DNA from: Toxorhynchites rutilus septentrionalis
Taxonomy: Eukaryota; Arthropoda; Insecta; Diptera; Culicidae
Direction of reading: 5' to 3'
Length of the DNA stretch: 64,000 bases
Assembly: GCF_029784135.1 (NCBI RefSeq)
Contig: NC_073746.1
Coordinates: 51,406,393 to 51,470,392 of the forward strand
A program made the translations under genes and the position numbers. The number at the start of each line of letters is the position of its first letter. Within the stretch, counting starts at the first letter, position 1. The notes below the pieces were generated by a model. It did no database searches, was not told where the DNA came from, and saw only the letters and a program-made list of their open reading frames with translations. Shown one piece after another: positions 35,501 through 49,400 of the stretch.

Positions 35501-37699
35501 ATAAACATTTCCATCGCATTTCTAGGTGGATTGACACTATTTTCGTAACTCAAATAATCATTCAAGAAACTTACATGTCGTTAAATTATCTTGAAATTAT
35601 TGAGAAATTGATTTCTAAACCCAATTCCTAATAAAAGTAAAATTCACTAGTTAGACCCATTGTCACCCCCCCTAAGGGGGTAAACTTTCATTTAATCGTA
35701 GTTCAGTGAAAAAATAATATTATTCAACAATTCCTTGAACACTTACGAGTGTTCATCATTAGAGAACATTTCTACGTAATCAGAATTGTGTTTTACTCTA
35801 ATTTGCGTTAATAATTCAACAAAAAGTTCGAAAACTACCTTTTTTGACCCATTTTTACCCCCATCGACGGTACATCGAAATTTTTAAAATAATTCTTCAA
35901 TCGAAAGTTTTGGTGGCCCTGAAAAGGTTTGATGGGTGGTTTTGTGGAAACAGCTGAAGATGGTTGATTTATGCTTCATTATTATTCTCGCGAAAAATGC
36001 ACATGATTGCCAAAGCACGCACTGCACTCAGTGCACTCATGCACCGCGAACATTATTCTCGTGCTAGATGCAGTGTGGCCCCAGGCGATTATATATCCCC
36101 CACAACCGCTATCTTTTTGATAACGCTTAAAATCAACGGTAACGGTATTGAATTAAAGAGACTTTAAACTCAGAGAGTTCATTCGTCTCTACTTAAAATC
36201 AACAATTCGTACGTGTGTTTCAATCATACCCAGACAATATCCAATTAACGGTAAGGAAACAGACGCGGTACGTTCTATTTAATATTTCTCTTCTGCTTTG
36301 CATCTGATCGTATGTGCAAGATTTGCAGTATGCTTGCTTCGTGAATAATATTAACGCTCAAAACCTTGCATCCCAAATGTAACGCTCCCATTTTCGAAAC
36401 ATTAAACTTACACCCCAGTAAAGATGTAAAGGTGATGTGATGCAAAAATACAGAAGTCCTGTCCGCTCGACGGCATAAAATCGATGCGGTGTTTCCATGG
36501 AACAAAATTGCGATATATATCTTCCATTCTTCAATTCTTCCTTAGCATCGAGCAAAACCATTGTGTGTGACATCAGCATTGAAAAATACTGCAGTCTGCT
36601 AGCTAGAGCGAGAGTGTGACTTGAATGATCATGATGTTTTGATTGAAAGATGTTTCAAAATTTCCCAGTTCAAGCGAATCTAGTATGAAGACCAATTTAA
36701 AAACAAAACTAAATTAAACTACCGGCCTAGGATTGTTGTTACAACATAAAAAAATGAAAAATTCAACTCAACCATGCAACCACAATGTGCCGCAGCAATG
36801 CGTGGAAGGGTACAGCTAGTACTCAATAAATTGAAAATGGGCGGAACTTAAATTGCAATATTTCCTCGATCCACATCGTCCGTAGAACGAACACTGCATT
36901 ATCATTTAGAGCGAGTGGTTCATGTACCCCGGGTTCCCAGGGGTATATACATCATGTGCCTTGCTGATACAATAGTTGTTCGTTATTGACAGCACGGATA
37001 GATAAGCACACAAATGGACAAAAAAAATATAAGAAAATAGGAATGCTTCCAATTTTCTGTAATTTAAATCATTTACAAATTAAGCCCAGGTGGGCCAACC
37101 AGAAGGGCTATAAACTACCACTCATTTCAGATATTTATGTCAGTCATGCTGTAGAGAAATATTTCGTGTCAATATTATACCAGCTCCGCTTGCCACTAGT
37201 AACAGGCTCTTCCAATGCGCCTGAAGAAACCGATATCGCATACAACAACCTCAGCAATCCTTTCGCGGAAATACTCACATATTTGATTTCATTAATTGTT
37301 TTTAAATTAGTTGAACAATAATAAACATCAAATCTTGACTCAGTTAATCTAATGATTGTCCATCATGTACAGATCGCAATCAGATCGATCAATTTATATT
37401 GTTAAATATATATTGCTTACACACATCTTTCGGCATCTTAAATAAAGGGTTTCTAAGTTTCTATTTCTGTCTAGCACTATATCGGTGCAACTGTAATATC
37501 TTCTTCGCATTCTAAAAATATTCTCTCTGAACGTGTATACACTCACAACAATTTTTACACTTCCTATTACCACTAAAATAGTAAAACAAATAAACAAACA
37601 AAAACCGAACTGCCTGATTCGTTAGATTAACTTTTAAACACACATACAGAAACACGCGTCCATGGCAATGGCCGCTGCCAGTCGGCGCTCATCGGTCCT
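35501..37699. other. gene-poor spacer with MITE-like fragments
   Basis: No gene is recognised. The words CTCAGAGAGTTCATTC near 36170 and CAAAACCTTGCATCC near 36360 echo sequence near 1497 and in the 846 bp repeats, so fragments of that repeat family are present. Open frames such as 36986-37321 have no recognisable domain. Confidence 0.35.
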
Positions 37700-37779
37700 C
37701 TAAAATCGTGGTCCCCGTGGTCTGGAGATATGATTGTGGAAAGACTGCGAAGGATACTGAGTATATGAGGGTGGTCTCG
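37700..37779 (-). CDS. possible alternative last exon of the Rap GEF gene (PPxY tail)
   Basis: A minus-strand stretch after a good acceptor (TTATTCCAG) encodes RPPSYTQYPSQSFHNH, then ISRPRGPRF and a stop. It accepts the phase-1 donor at 46560 exactly, giving Ala at the junction. PPSY is a PPxY motif. The mammalian homologue RAPGEF2 carries PPxY motifs that bind Nedd4-type ligases, which supports membership of the gene. It could instead be the last exon of another minus-strand gene, or a chance ORF, since no second splice partner was found. Confidence 0.4.
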
Positions 37780-38053
37780 CTGGAATAATGTCGAAAAACA
37801 AACAAAATTAATTATAAATTCGGGTTCCAGCGTGTTGCTCGTGGCCCGGACCTTTTCCTGTTACGTGAATATTCGATTAACTACGAATGGATTGGGTTAT
37901 GCTACGCTCAGGGTTTACAGCATTTGGCATCGTTTTGGATAGTTTGGTAGCGCTTTGGTGTCGATTATATTATTGTGGGTAATAGTAGCGGCACTTGGTC
38001 GGCAGGTTGTAATAGCCACAACGTGATACAACGCAATGATAACGCATTATAGA

Positions 38054-38116
38054 GGTAGTAGTAGTAATGATGGTAGTGGTAATAGTAGATGTTACAGTAG
38101 TAGCAGTAGTAGTATT
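38054..38116. repeat. imperfect (GTA)n microsatellite
   Basis: GTAGTAGTAGTAATGATGG and TAGTAGCAGTAGTAGTA runs are seen. The Thr-rich open frame on the minus strand is a by-product of this repeat. Confidence 0.8.
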
Positions 38117-38895
38117 TGTACCAGCACCTCGGGATTCACGATTCTGAAGAATCACGCTCATTTACTCCATACTACAAAACTACAAACAAAATGATGTGTT
38201 AGATAAAGCCTCGATCAAGGACCAAGGTTTAATATTCTAATGGTTAACTAATGGTAGAAGATCTTTTATGAATATCATTGTCGTTGCTTACCAGCTTTAG
38301 GTCTATCCAATGTTATCGATTAATGTTTCCCCATATTTGTTATCGGTTCGGAAACTTTATTTTTCAATCAGGGAATTTTCACAGAAACAAATGAAACACC
38401 ACTTTGTGCAACATGATATAGTAAATGTGTTATAAATAGATATTTCATTTTTTTCCCAGTTGGCAGACATAGAGATCTCTTAACAACAGTATATATTATT
38501 ATTTTAAATATTATTAAATATAGAGCTCGTATTTCCTCATTATATGCTTTTGATTTTATAAAGCGTGAATATAAATCACTTCTATGACACAGAATGATTG
38601 ATTCCTTCAATGCTAGACACCCCGTTATGAAACTCAAATTGGCGAAGAATGCTACCTCTGCTGGTCGCATGTATAAAAGCACAGAGAAAAGAAAGTATTG
38701 CTTCAAATTATACCATATAACGCTTGCATTTAAAAAATGAACAAATTTTTCCAATTTTTTATGCGGTAACTTTAACATATGGTGAGGAGACCACTTGTGC
38801 GTCGTCAATCATAGTAACCCATGAGTGTTCAAACACAAATTGACATCGCTATCAGTTGAACTGTACTTTCATACCTCCAAATACGGCCGTTTCAT

Positions 38896-39790
38896 ATGTA
38901 TAACATCCTTGCTCTTCGGGGGAAGATTGGGAGCTTCAAACAAAAAACTGGTTCCGGTCATCCGACGGTACAACACGATCGTAAACTGCAGCCTGAGCTA
39001 AAGCAGAAGAAGCAGGTGGCTACATCCTTCCGGGCTTTGGGCCGGGGGATCGGAGCAACGGGCCAAACAGTGGAAAAATACCTAGCGGAGATGGACATCA
39101 TCATGCGGAAACATAAGCCAAGATCAGCCGTGTCGAAAAAGCAAACTGTGACCCAGAAACAAAGGCTGAAAATGATCGAGAATTTTTCCGGTGAAGCGGA
39201 ACGTCGTGTTCGTCATGGACAACGAGACGTAACTGGCAGGGAACCAGCTACTTTACGTCCCCCACCAAAGATATAAGTTCCGACGTAAAGTACATATCCC
39301 ACACCAAGTTCCCAAAGAAGGTGCTTCTGTGGTTAACCATCAGCGAAAAGGAGATGTTAAAGCCGCTCTCTCTTCTTTCGTTCGGAACCTGCGGTGAACG
39401 GGGAGATTTATAGCACAAAGTGCCTGCCGGAAGTTGCCTCCTTAATCCAAAAATATGATCCGGACCAGCGTGTGTGTTTTGGCCAGATCTGGCCTCCGCC
39501 CATAACGCGAAGAAGTCGCTGGAGGAGATGAACCGCTTGAAGATAGATGTTGTTTCGGAGTCCGCCAAACCTCCGAACGTCCCCTAGCTGCGTCCCATCG
39601 CGAATTTCTGGGCAAACCTGGAGGGTCTACTCCAACAATTTTGCGAAAATAGAGGAGGAGGAACTAATAAATCAAGCTAAGAAATAATTGAAAAATATGC
39701 CAACATGTATTTTTTCGACAAAAATGGCGAAAGTATCGACCAACCACCGGACAAGGCGTCGAAATATTTTTGTAACACGGTCAATAAAAT
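38896..39790 (+). pseudogene. mariner transposase relic (DD37E-like)
   Basis: Translation across several frames gives VQHDRKLQPELKQKKQ, then VFVMDNET (first catalytic Asp). VLLWLTISEKEMLKPL, VCFWPDLASAHNAKKSLEEM (second Asp) and ANPPNVP/LRPIANFWANLEG follow. There are at least three frameshifts and stops, and the Glu of RPIE is changed to Ala. It is an old non-functional copy in the same orientation as the plus strand. No terminal repeats were identified. Confidence 0.75.
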
Positions 39791-40875
39791 TATGTTTCAT
39801 GGGAAATTTGTCTCATTAAATTATCTTCTGTAGTTTTTTTTATCGCAATCCGAAAATTGTTCATTTTTTTAATGCAAGCGATGAGGATCCTATACGTTTA
39901 GTTTGTTTGGCTTTGAAACTTCCGAACGCAAGCTTTGTTTGCAATTTTGCTAATTTTGCATATACGTAATAAGAGTATCATTGGAAAGTAGTATTTTAAA
40001 GACAACAAAAAGCTTAGCCTTGTATTCACCCATATTCTATTGGACCGTGGCCGTAGTCTCTATAGAATTCTATTCCGTAAGACTCTGTCTTTTCTCTAAA
40101 AGATGCTAAATCATCAAACTGTTTGGACGATTTGAACCATAATATACGTCACAGAGAAATCAATCACCCTGCACGTCTATATGAATGTATTCTTTTTGAT
40201 CTATGGCCTGCTTCACTTTGAACATTTATTTTTCGTTAAAAGTAGTTAAATTTCTGATTTGAAGAAACCTCAACTGTATCAATGGATATTCATCTATCAA
40301 TTATGTATGTAATATGTTGTTCCCTATCGTGGGTGGATGTTACAGGGGAAGTGACGGGATTATGTATCATTTGCGAATGCACAATTTGAATGGATTTGTT
40401 TATTTTTTTGTAATCATGGCCAGAAGTTTGGATAATTCATTTCTTAACATGGTCCTTCGTGTTCTAAGCCTATGATTAGAGGCTCTGTAGGAACGCGATA
40501 ACTTCCGAACTCAAAAGAGAAACTGAAGTTTACATGCAGTTTGAACAAAAAAGAAACTCACGGTTTTGCAATGGAGACCCAAATAAAAAATGTGCTATCA
40601 TCCAGATTGTCATTTGGTTGGCACGTAATAGTCGAAGAAGACGACTCGTCACAAAGCCATGCCTTTGCCAGGTTTGAATTAAAATTCGGAATCACTTTTC
40701 ATTTTCTAGCAGCAGTCGTAGTAGGCGTATCTGACCTGTACCTTGCGACGGTAAAATTTCACGTTGATCAGTTTTGTTTTGAAAAAGTTGTGCAGGATAG
40801 AAATCGAGGGAAGAATTTTGATTTAGGACACCCACATAAAAAATCCGTTGTGATTAGATACTAAAATAGCAAAAT
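39791..40875. other. spacer, nothing recognised
   Basis: AT-rich sequence without a supported gene. The 107-codon open frame at 40541-40864 matches nothing I recognise. Confidence 0.3.
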
Positions 40876-41275
40876 CGATGAAGGTGGCTAAATTGACCGG
40901 ATATGAAGTATTGAAACGTTTCCGTGAACGTGCAACTGTTGTTCGAAAGGATCAGAGGACGCATGGTAGTGAACTTACGATCCGAAGCAGAAGTTGAAGG
41001 TATTGAGAACAGTTAAGGCAAACCAGGGACTCTCGGACTACGACATCGCCAAAAAAACACAACTCTAACCAAAGTACCATCTGGAGAATCCGCAGGCTAG
41101 AATGTCGTAATTTTCGTGCATGCAAGCAACCAAACAGGATGTTGAAGCAAAATCTGATGGCCAAAAGACGCGCTCGAAAGTTGTACAACAAAATTTTGAC
41201 GAAGTACGAAGGATGCATGCTGATGAACGACGAAACGTACGTGAAGATGGATCTCCCAGGCCTAAAACTATGAGG
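40876..41275 (+). pseudogene. mariner transposase relic, N-terminal half
   Basis: The pieces read KVAKLTGYEVLKRFRERATVV, SDYDIAK, NSNQSTIWRIRRLECR, LMAKRRARKLYNKILTKYEG and MLMNDETYVKMDL. This is the DNA-binding half plus the first catalytic Asp of a mariner transposase, with frameshifts. The rest is missing, and the sequence runs into unrelated debris. Confidence 0.7.
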
Positions 41276-41899
41276 GCTATGCCAGAGGAGATATCCATCA
41301 AGAAGTTCCATCTTCCATCTGCATTCCACCGTAGATGATACGCAACACCTTACGTTCAAAAACAGCAAAGTCCTCCGCGAGCGTGGTTCAGGTATTGTGA
41401 CCGGAGGGACTGTCTGTCTTAGTGTCTCGTAGATAGTTATGACTCCATGCGATGACGAACTTTATTCGATCTCCGAGCATCTCCCGAATCCAAAATAAGC
41501 ACGATTTCCTTCTATTTTGTGTTTTCGAACTCCTCTGTTGGTGTCATTGTCAGTGGTCACCAGTATGTCTAAGTACACCTCGATTTGACCACAGTCAATC
41601 TGTACTCGTGGTGGGAGATTTCCATTATATTCTCTGGATCCTCATGTGCTCATGTACCTTTTTTTTCGATGCGCTGATGACAAGACTTGATCGTCGGGCT
41701 TCAACCTTTAATCTGATGAAAGTTCGTGCAACGATGTTAATATCATCGGCGAAACGAAATTTGTTCTTTTCCAAAGCGATGTCAAAAAACAAGCACGAAA
41801 ATCCTCGTCGTAAACCCCTTCGAGACTCGAAGGTATATAAGATTGCCCCCAGGTTGGCAAACGACTGGACGAAGTGTACCATCGGTACTTCGTGTACCT

Positions 41900-42795
41900 G
41901 CAGGCCTAAATGAGACCCCTTTCGTGGTCCATTAGCTTCCAGTCCAGTAACTCCTATTATCACATCCCCGCGGTCCCCGCGGTTGGGTACGAGTAACCAT
42001 AGTGAAGATCGGATAACCAACCCCGGTGAGATTTTGGTCGAATGCTGATAGACGAGTCTTGTACATCTGAGCGCCTGAGCGCGGCAGATCCTCCGCGGAT
42101 ATCAGAGCCATACGCACCACATCTTCGTCGACTTCAAATCCACATATGATACCATCGACCAACAACAGCTATAAAGAATCATGGATCAGAACGGCTGTCC
42201 CCGGAAGCTGAAAAACTGATTCACGCAACGATGAACGGTGTGCAGATCTAAGGCGATCTGTCGTAATCGTTTAAGACTTACAGGGGACTTCGACAAGACG
42301 ATGGACTCTCCTGTCGGCTCTTCAACGAGGCGCTGGAATGTGTTGTGTAGAGAGCCGGCTTCACTTTAACATACGGGGAACGATTTTCAACAAGTCCCAG
42401 TCAGTTTATCTGCTTCGCCGATGACGTGGATATAATCGACAGAAACTCGAATCAGTACTGAATGGGCTTGGTATCAATGTGTCTAAGAATAAATGAATGC
42501 TAGCTGGAGGGACTGAATCCTTCTTGGTAGTAGTGAGGTGATCGACGGCGACGAGCTCGACGTGGCCAAAGCATTAGTTTAGCCGTGAAACTCGAAGACG
42601 CATAATCAACGGAAGTCGTAGCAGTCCTGCAAAGATGGTGTACGCATCGAATCCGGAGCAGGAGTTGGTAAGAATCGATGCGGTCGATAGTTGGGGAACC
42701 GCAGCTATGGGACGAGTGTATTGACGGAACAATGTTGTGAATAAAATTCAATCTCTTCATGGGATGTAGCACATTGTAAATAAATAAATAAATAA
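41900..42795 (+). mobile_element. RTE-like non-LTR retrotransposon, degenerate 3' part
   Basis: Translation across frames shows FADDVDIIDR (RT palm motif, 42413-42442), GINVSKNK, RRRIINGSR and KMVYASNPEQEL, with many stops and frameshifts. These phrases are typical of abundant mosquito RTE-type reverse transcriptases. The 3' end at about 42775-42795 is a short (AAAT)n run, as expected for RTE elements. Clade assignment rests on recollection. Confidence 0.6.
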
Positions 42796-43436
42796 ATGAA
42801 GAACAGAATTTTCGATCTTCGTTACAAACTCGAAGAAAAATTCTGAGAAGCGCCTATGTGAGTCAAAAACCTTTGGCCACGAATGTTTGTATTGTACATT
42901 GTTTTCAACCATGTTACAGCAAAAAAATGCATTTTTGGGACTTTTCATATGAGATTATAGAATGGATAGTACATGAAACGTCAACTGAATTGAAGAAAAA
43001 AAAACAAAATAAACTGATAATTTCTTCATTATATAAATAATCACAAATAAAGTGTGATATATGGTATACAATGGCCGCTCAAACGGGGAGCCTTATCATC
43101 TTTGCTACGTTCAGTCATCAGTCTTAGAATGGGAATCTGTTAGAGAGCACGGGGTAAAACTTACTTTCCTATAGTTTTCTACTGTGTAAAAAGGTCAAAA
43201 TGCACTGGGGATGTGTTGTTCTGTACGTTATTTTTAGGAGGTCAGTTTGGAACGGACACATCAAACACATCTATGCATATTGAAAATTGGCAACAATAAA
43301 TACACACTGTGACTTGGAATAACTTTGCGGGTTTCATCAATTGCCCACTGTTGTAAATATATCAATATTCCTCAGGACTTGCAATCGCGCAAGGTGCAAA
43401 TGATGGCGTTCCTGTTATAGCTTTTGCGTTCAATAC

Positions 43437-46400
43437 TTAAACATCGGTAGACAGAGTTTCGGTAACGTCACACTCGACCGATTCACAGTCATCGTCATCC
43501 ACGGAGGTTTCCACACAGAGTTCTGGAAAAATAGATGACATTTGCGCGTATGTCAATCAGTTTTTATGTTGTATGACGAGTGCTCACATCCAGCATGCTA
43601 GTGTATTTCCGTGAGACATGCAGTTGTAAGTAACAAGTGAGTAACAATTAAGTGAGTTGGTCCAAAAGGGAAGGTAGAGAGCGATTGCAATTTAAAAAGG
43701 ACAATTTGTATCATTGGTTTTCCATTTCGATTCTAGTCTTACTTTTGAGAAGGTCCTAAACAAAAATTGCTCTAGAATTTCCAAAAAAATATATAACTCA
43801 GAAACGGGTGGTCCGTATTTTATGGGGATATATAGAGAAAATAGGCAATGTTTTATTTTTATTTAATTTCGAAAATTACACTTCAAATTCAATCTTCTCA
43901 AAAAAGGTGTTTTTCTTTTTTACTTTTTGATATGTTGCAGTGGACAATTAACGAAGTATATCGCACATGGGGTCAAGATGAAAAAAATAATGGTCACAAA
44001 AGATATATATTTTTAAAAAATCCAAAAATACTATTGGATGGTTCGTCACTTTACTTCCATTTCGGAAAATGCCGGGAGTGAGAATTGAACTCGTAACCTT
44101 TAACGTGAGAGGTACGGATGATACCACTACATCAGATCGCAATCCTCTCCTTTCGAGCCCAATCTGATAGTTTCTTTCATTTTTGATTGGATGTTTACGT
44201 TCTATAGCTAGACTAACCCATGTAGTCATGCGTTTTATTGTTCCTCCTAAGGCATCGCATATACAGCCGCAAACAATTTTTTTTTCAAAAAAGTAGACTG
44301 CTCTCTTTTAATGATATCATTTGGCATTATTTTTTGTAGCTTTTGAATGAAAAAGAAAACAAACTCCTCCTTGTGTTTTGTGAACGTATCTATCGCATCT
44401 GACCCATTGTTCAAAAATAATTTCATCAACACATTTTTCATTCATTTCTTCTAATAATGTTTTTTCTAAGGACGTTGTATCAATGCAATTTTCACATCGG
44501 CGTGCAATGTAATCTACTGCTACAATTTTACATGTCAAACTATCTGTAAATACTTCTAATTCATTATAAAAGCTGTTTTTTTAAGCTGTGGGGTACATTT
44601 TCGTGAATGGTTAAGAGTATAGAGCTTTTAGACCGGAGTTGAGCAAAAGATGAACTCCGGCCTAAAAGCAATGTGGTAGTTATAAGCGTTTTTCGTCCTA
44701 CCTAATTGTTACACAATCACGCTGACCAGGCAATGTTCGAATGGTTTCATCATCCTAGTAAAATTGCATAACCGCGTGCTTGATATTTTCATCCAATCCC
44801 CTGGCTATCCACGGACCAATGGTAGAACTCCGCTTTCATTCAGTTATCTTTTTGCTTCCGTTGCCGTGTAGAAAGACGTATTACATGTTATTCTTCTTTT
44901 GAATTATAGAGAGTCAGATAAATTCGGAGTCAATGGCGCAAGCGCGCTAAGTCAATATTATGGTCGTCATAATCGTTCTGCCAGATCAACAATTGAGTGT
45001 CTAGCGAAAAAATTGAATCCACAGGCACAGTACAAAATGTTCCCGTGTGTCTAGAATATTGCTGCCGCTTGTACATCAATTGAGGATGGCCCAAATCAGT
45101 CTCTCACACGTCGTTCACAAGCGTTGGGCATCTCTGTGACTTCGTTGTGGCCAATTTTGCGAAAAGATTTTGGTCTACGTACTTACAAGATCAAATTGAC
45201 GCAAGAACTGAGGCCGCTTGACCACCAGAAGAGTCGTATGTTCGTGAAAATATGAACACAATTTTAGATTATTAATTGTAATGACATGAAACGCTATGAC
45301 TTAGGAATAACATTTTATTGAGTAATTTTTATAGCTGTTTCGATGATGTTGCCTTTTTTTTTTCTTCTGTAGGAGCATTGTACCAATGCGACCATTAGTT
45401 TGATCTATTGTAGTGCATGATGTTGCCTTTCATCAGTGTCGTAAAAATAACGATGCATTCACCAATACAAACAAAACCATTGCGGAAAAATGAAAAATGA
45501 AAATCAACTTTCTGTTTTCGAGTTTTCCGACGATTTCTATTATACTTTGTAACAGCAGATGGAAATTTAATATCTTGTGGGTAATCGATTAGAGTCTGGT
45601 TGATATTACTTGATGGGAAGTGTGCGAAAACGATCATTTTCTACACACTGTTTCGCAAAATCATTGAATTTCGGGCGAGGAGTGAGGGAGGGAAATGAAA
45701 GGAGGGAGGGAAATGGAAGAAGTGAGCGTCATTGTTGTAGCCAATTGTGGCATTCTTCCACCTTCACTTTAATTAATTCAAGCATTCGAAAATCATCAAA
45801 ATCAGGAAAATTCACTTCTAGGTTGAAAAGACTCGAAAAACATTCGAAAACGATCAACAGTAGAGAACTTTCAGATAATTTTATTTAAAAATTTAAATAG
45901 ATTCCAATTAAATAATAAAAATTCGAAAAAGATCAAAAGTTGAGAATTTTCAGCCAATTTTATTTTCAAATCACTGTATCTCACCTTTTTAACCGCAAAT
46001 TATGCGTACTTTCAGTAATTTTTTTTTTAATTTAAAACTTTAAAAAAAATTACTTTTTGTTCATAATTTTTCATATTTGGCGCACTGGGGAATAATCTTC
46101 ATTAGTTGTCTGTTGCAACATAGTCTAAATAATAACCTAAAACATTGCGGAAGCCACCAAGTCAAACCAACTATTTCTGGGTTTTATTTTTTGAAAATTT
46201 TCAATCAATTTTTGCTTAGGCACTTCTCAAAAGTAAGGCTAGAGTCGAGATGACAAACCGATGATGCAAAATATGCGTCTGAAAAATTTGAGCCAAATAA
46301 AAAAATACAAAAACAAAATATGAAAAGCAATCGTTATTTGCGGTGGAACAGCTCTAAATTAAAAATCATTGAAACTCTTTGCAGTAACAGAGATTTTCAA

Positions 46401-49400
46401 AGAACTCGAGAACTAAAGAATATGACAAGCAAACGACATTCATTCATAAAAGATTAATGGGAATATATAATTTTTTATTTCTCCAAATGGAGCTAAACAA
46501 TCATGCAACAACGAAGATATAACTATGAACAATGTATACGCAAAATTGAAGAAACTCACCGGGTGCTGCGTTACTGATCACTGTCACCGAACTACTCTCT
46601 ACGGAAAGATCTATACTCGCTGGCAACGGTGGGTTCGACTGCGCCGCATCGATCGTATGAGATTCATGCATTCGTGCCGGGATCGCGGGTGGAATATTGC
46701 TATTGGATCCAGTTACGTTGGTGCTACCAGCGCCCGTGTTAGCTGTATACATGGGTGATATGGAATTAACGCACGGGGGGACATAGTTGGGTGTGATGGG
46801 AGATATGCCTACGGCGGCGATAATGCGTGAGGATGAGCCAAAGTTTTGATGTGGTGTAGGGTAGGCGGATATGACAGTGCTATTGCCAGTTATGCGACGA
46901 TGAGTTGCTTGCGCTGTGCGAAGAGAAGATGATTCAGAAGGGTGTTTGATATATACACACACACAATGAATAACATCATATTGCGACTTACCATAATTTG
47001 GTGGGCTACGAAATGAGCTGCTTTCCGGCGGTAGTTCCATCGGTGGCGGAAGTTGACTAGTGGCATCCACCGAGCTTTCCATTATTCGACTGGACATAAT
47101 GCAGGGCCGTCCGTTCGGGTACATTGACATTGTCGTGTTATAATTTGGTGGATTGGGAAGCATGTTGGATAAATGAATTCCGCTGGAAACCGCATAGCTC
47201 GGATGAGTATTCGGATATTGGTGAGGTAGTCCGACGCCAGCACCAGTGCTACTGCCAATGCAGCACTGGCCACCGCTCGAAGCGTGCGAAGGACTGATCG
47301 AAATACCGGCGTGATGATGATACGGCGTATGATGAGAATGGTGATAATGGGATAAATTGTTATGATGTCCTAGTTGACTATGATGATGAATGTTGTTCAA
47401 CGGGGGCGGTAAAACCGCTCCCACCGATGGATGTCGTGGTTGGTGCGGTCTAGTTTTGGTTTGTTCTGAAAGTGATAGTAGCTTTTTTACAGCCTGTGGT
47501 GAGGCGGCTCCAAATTTTGGCGGTCCACTATTGCCACTGCCAGAGCTACCTATCGACAGATTACTCATTCCAAGACCGAGGGCTCCTTTCTTTCCTTCGC
47601 TAGTGGAGCTAGTACTCGAAGTTGTAGAAAGGGTTGGTGAAGGATATCGTTTTCTCACCTGAACATTATTCGGTGTGCTTCCTCCCTGCTGCTCACACTC
47701 TAGAGAGAGCTTATGCAGTTCATCTTCGTCGGTGATGACTTTCATATTGTTCAGGTAAGCCTTTACCCTCCGTACCATCTGGGCTTCTTCGAACATTTTC
47801 TTCGGGTTAGGAGCAGCCGTTGATTTCTTCCTCCGTTTGACGGTATGACTGTGGATTGCTGGCGGGGGAGGCATCATCAAGTTGCCGCTCGATGGAACCG
47901 ACATCTGATTCAGGGCAACCATTGCTGAGCTTGGTGGTTGACATTTCAATTCCAACATGGTTAGAATATCATACGGAGAATTGCACATTTGCAGCAAGGT
48001 GCGAACTTCCTTGGAAATCATACGAAGCTTTTCGAAATTAATGAGACTGTCAATTTTCGAATCATTACCCAAGTGAATGAAGGTAAGATCTTTCTTCACC
48101 ACCGGGTAGAATGGAATTACCGGATGCTGAGCGTTAAGTTCTGTTTGAATGAGTTGGCGATATTTGGACATATTCCTAGAAGGATCCATAAGCTCTTGTA
48201 GGTCATTGAACAGCTTCTGATATTTGGAAGGTAACTTTTCCCACGATTGCCTCAGCCTCGACACTGCCGCATGTCCTAGCCCACTTATTATCGCAAATAA
48301 GCTATTAAAATTCTTGCATTCCTTGCAATGTCGCGCAATTTTTATAAACTGCTTTATAATTTTGCATCGTCGCATCATATTATGCTCGCTGCACACTTCT
48401 GTAACCACCCAGAACATTTCCCTATTGACTAGCTCAGCAAACTTCACGAGCATTGGTTTGCCGTATCGACTCTTCAAACTGAACAAATCATCAACGTATT
48501 CGGTTGACTCGATCTGCCGGAAGATAGAGAAATCCTGCAACGTAAGCTGAATCGCCAATTCGTTGGCGTTCAGTTGCAGAAAATGGACTGCGCTCTCGCG
48601 AATCAATTCCGGCGCGACATCGTCAGGTACCAGTGTTTCCGTAATTCCATTCGTTTTCAAATAATATCTGGAACTTAGCCCGATTCGCTCAGCGAGATTT
48701 TGCAGCTGATCCGGCAACCGCCGCTGTTTGATCATTCCACCCTCTCCAACGCTTACTTCACAGAGCGAGAAATTCGAGCTGGGATCGTGTATTCCAAACT
48801 CTTGCAACGCCAACATGACAACTTCATGTGCTGTTGTTTCCTTGTGTACCAGAAGATACTTGCACGTCTGATCCGACTTATACACCTTGAGAATGTGTTC
48901 GGGATAATCGCTCGCTCGTATCTCTTCATAGTAGAGAGCCCCGCTCTTCGGAATGATTGCCTCTGACGATAGGGTTTTCGCCGGTGTGTGCGGATGTTCT
49001 CGAAGGTCTGGATTGCTCTGATATGTCGATGTCGGTGGCGTTTCGTCCGAATCGGCCGTCGTTATGGATGACGTGGAAATGGAAGATGCCTGCGAGGACA
49101 GATTCACACTGATTCCCGAGGACCGGTCGCTACTATCGTAGTTACTATGGTTGCTGTGGTTGTTGCTGTTGCTATTGTTGTTGATGTTATCATCCTGGAA
49201 GACGATATTCTTCGGAAGCAGATTCATCTTGATGAGTGCCTTCTGGAGACGCTTCTTACCCCCAAGTGTCATGAAACTCGCCTTATTGTTGTTCATGTGG
49301 GATGAAGAAGGAGTGGAGGCTCCCGAATCTTTACGACCGTAATCCTCCCGCACCGGCAGCGGGATAAGGAATTGGGGCGTTGGCAATAAACCCGCCTTGT

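Noticed and set aside
37970..38161. Thr-rich small protein on the minus strand
   Set aside because: Its composition is produced by the (GTA)n microsatellite, and it has no conserved-looking segment.
38368..38808. 146-codon open frame on the minus strand
   Set aside because: No recognised domain, AT-driven composition, no supporting splice or promoter signals, and it lies in a transposon-rich stretch. Treated as a chance ORF.
40541..40864. 107-codon open frame as a gene
   Set aside because: No recognisable motif or signal peptide and no splice support; it sits between mariner relics.
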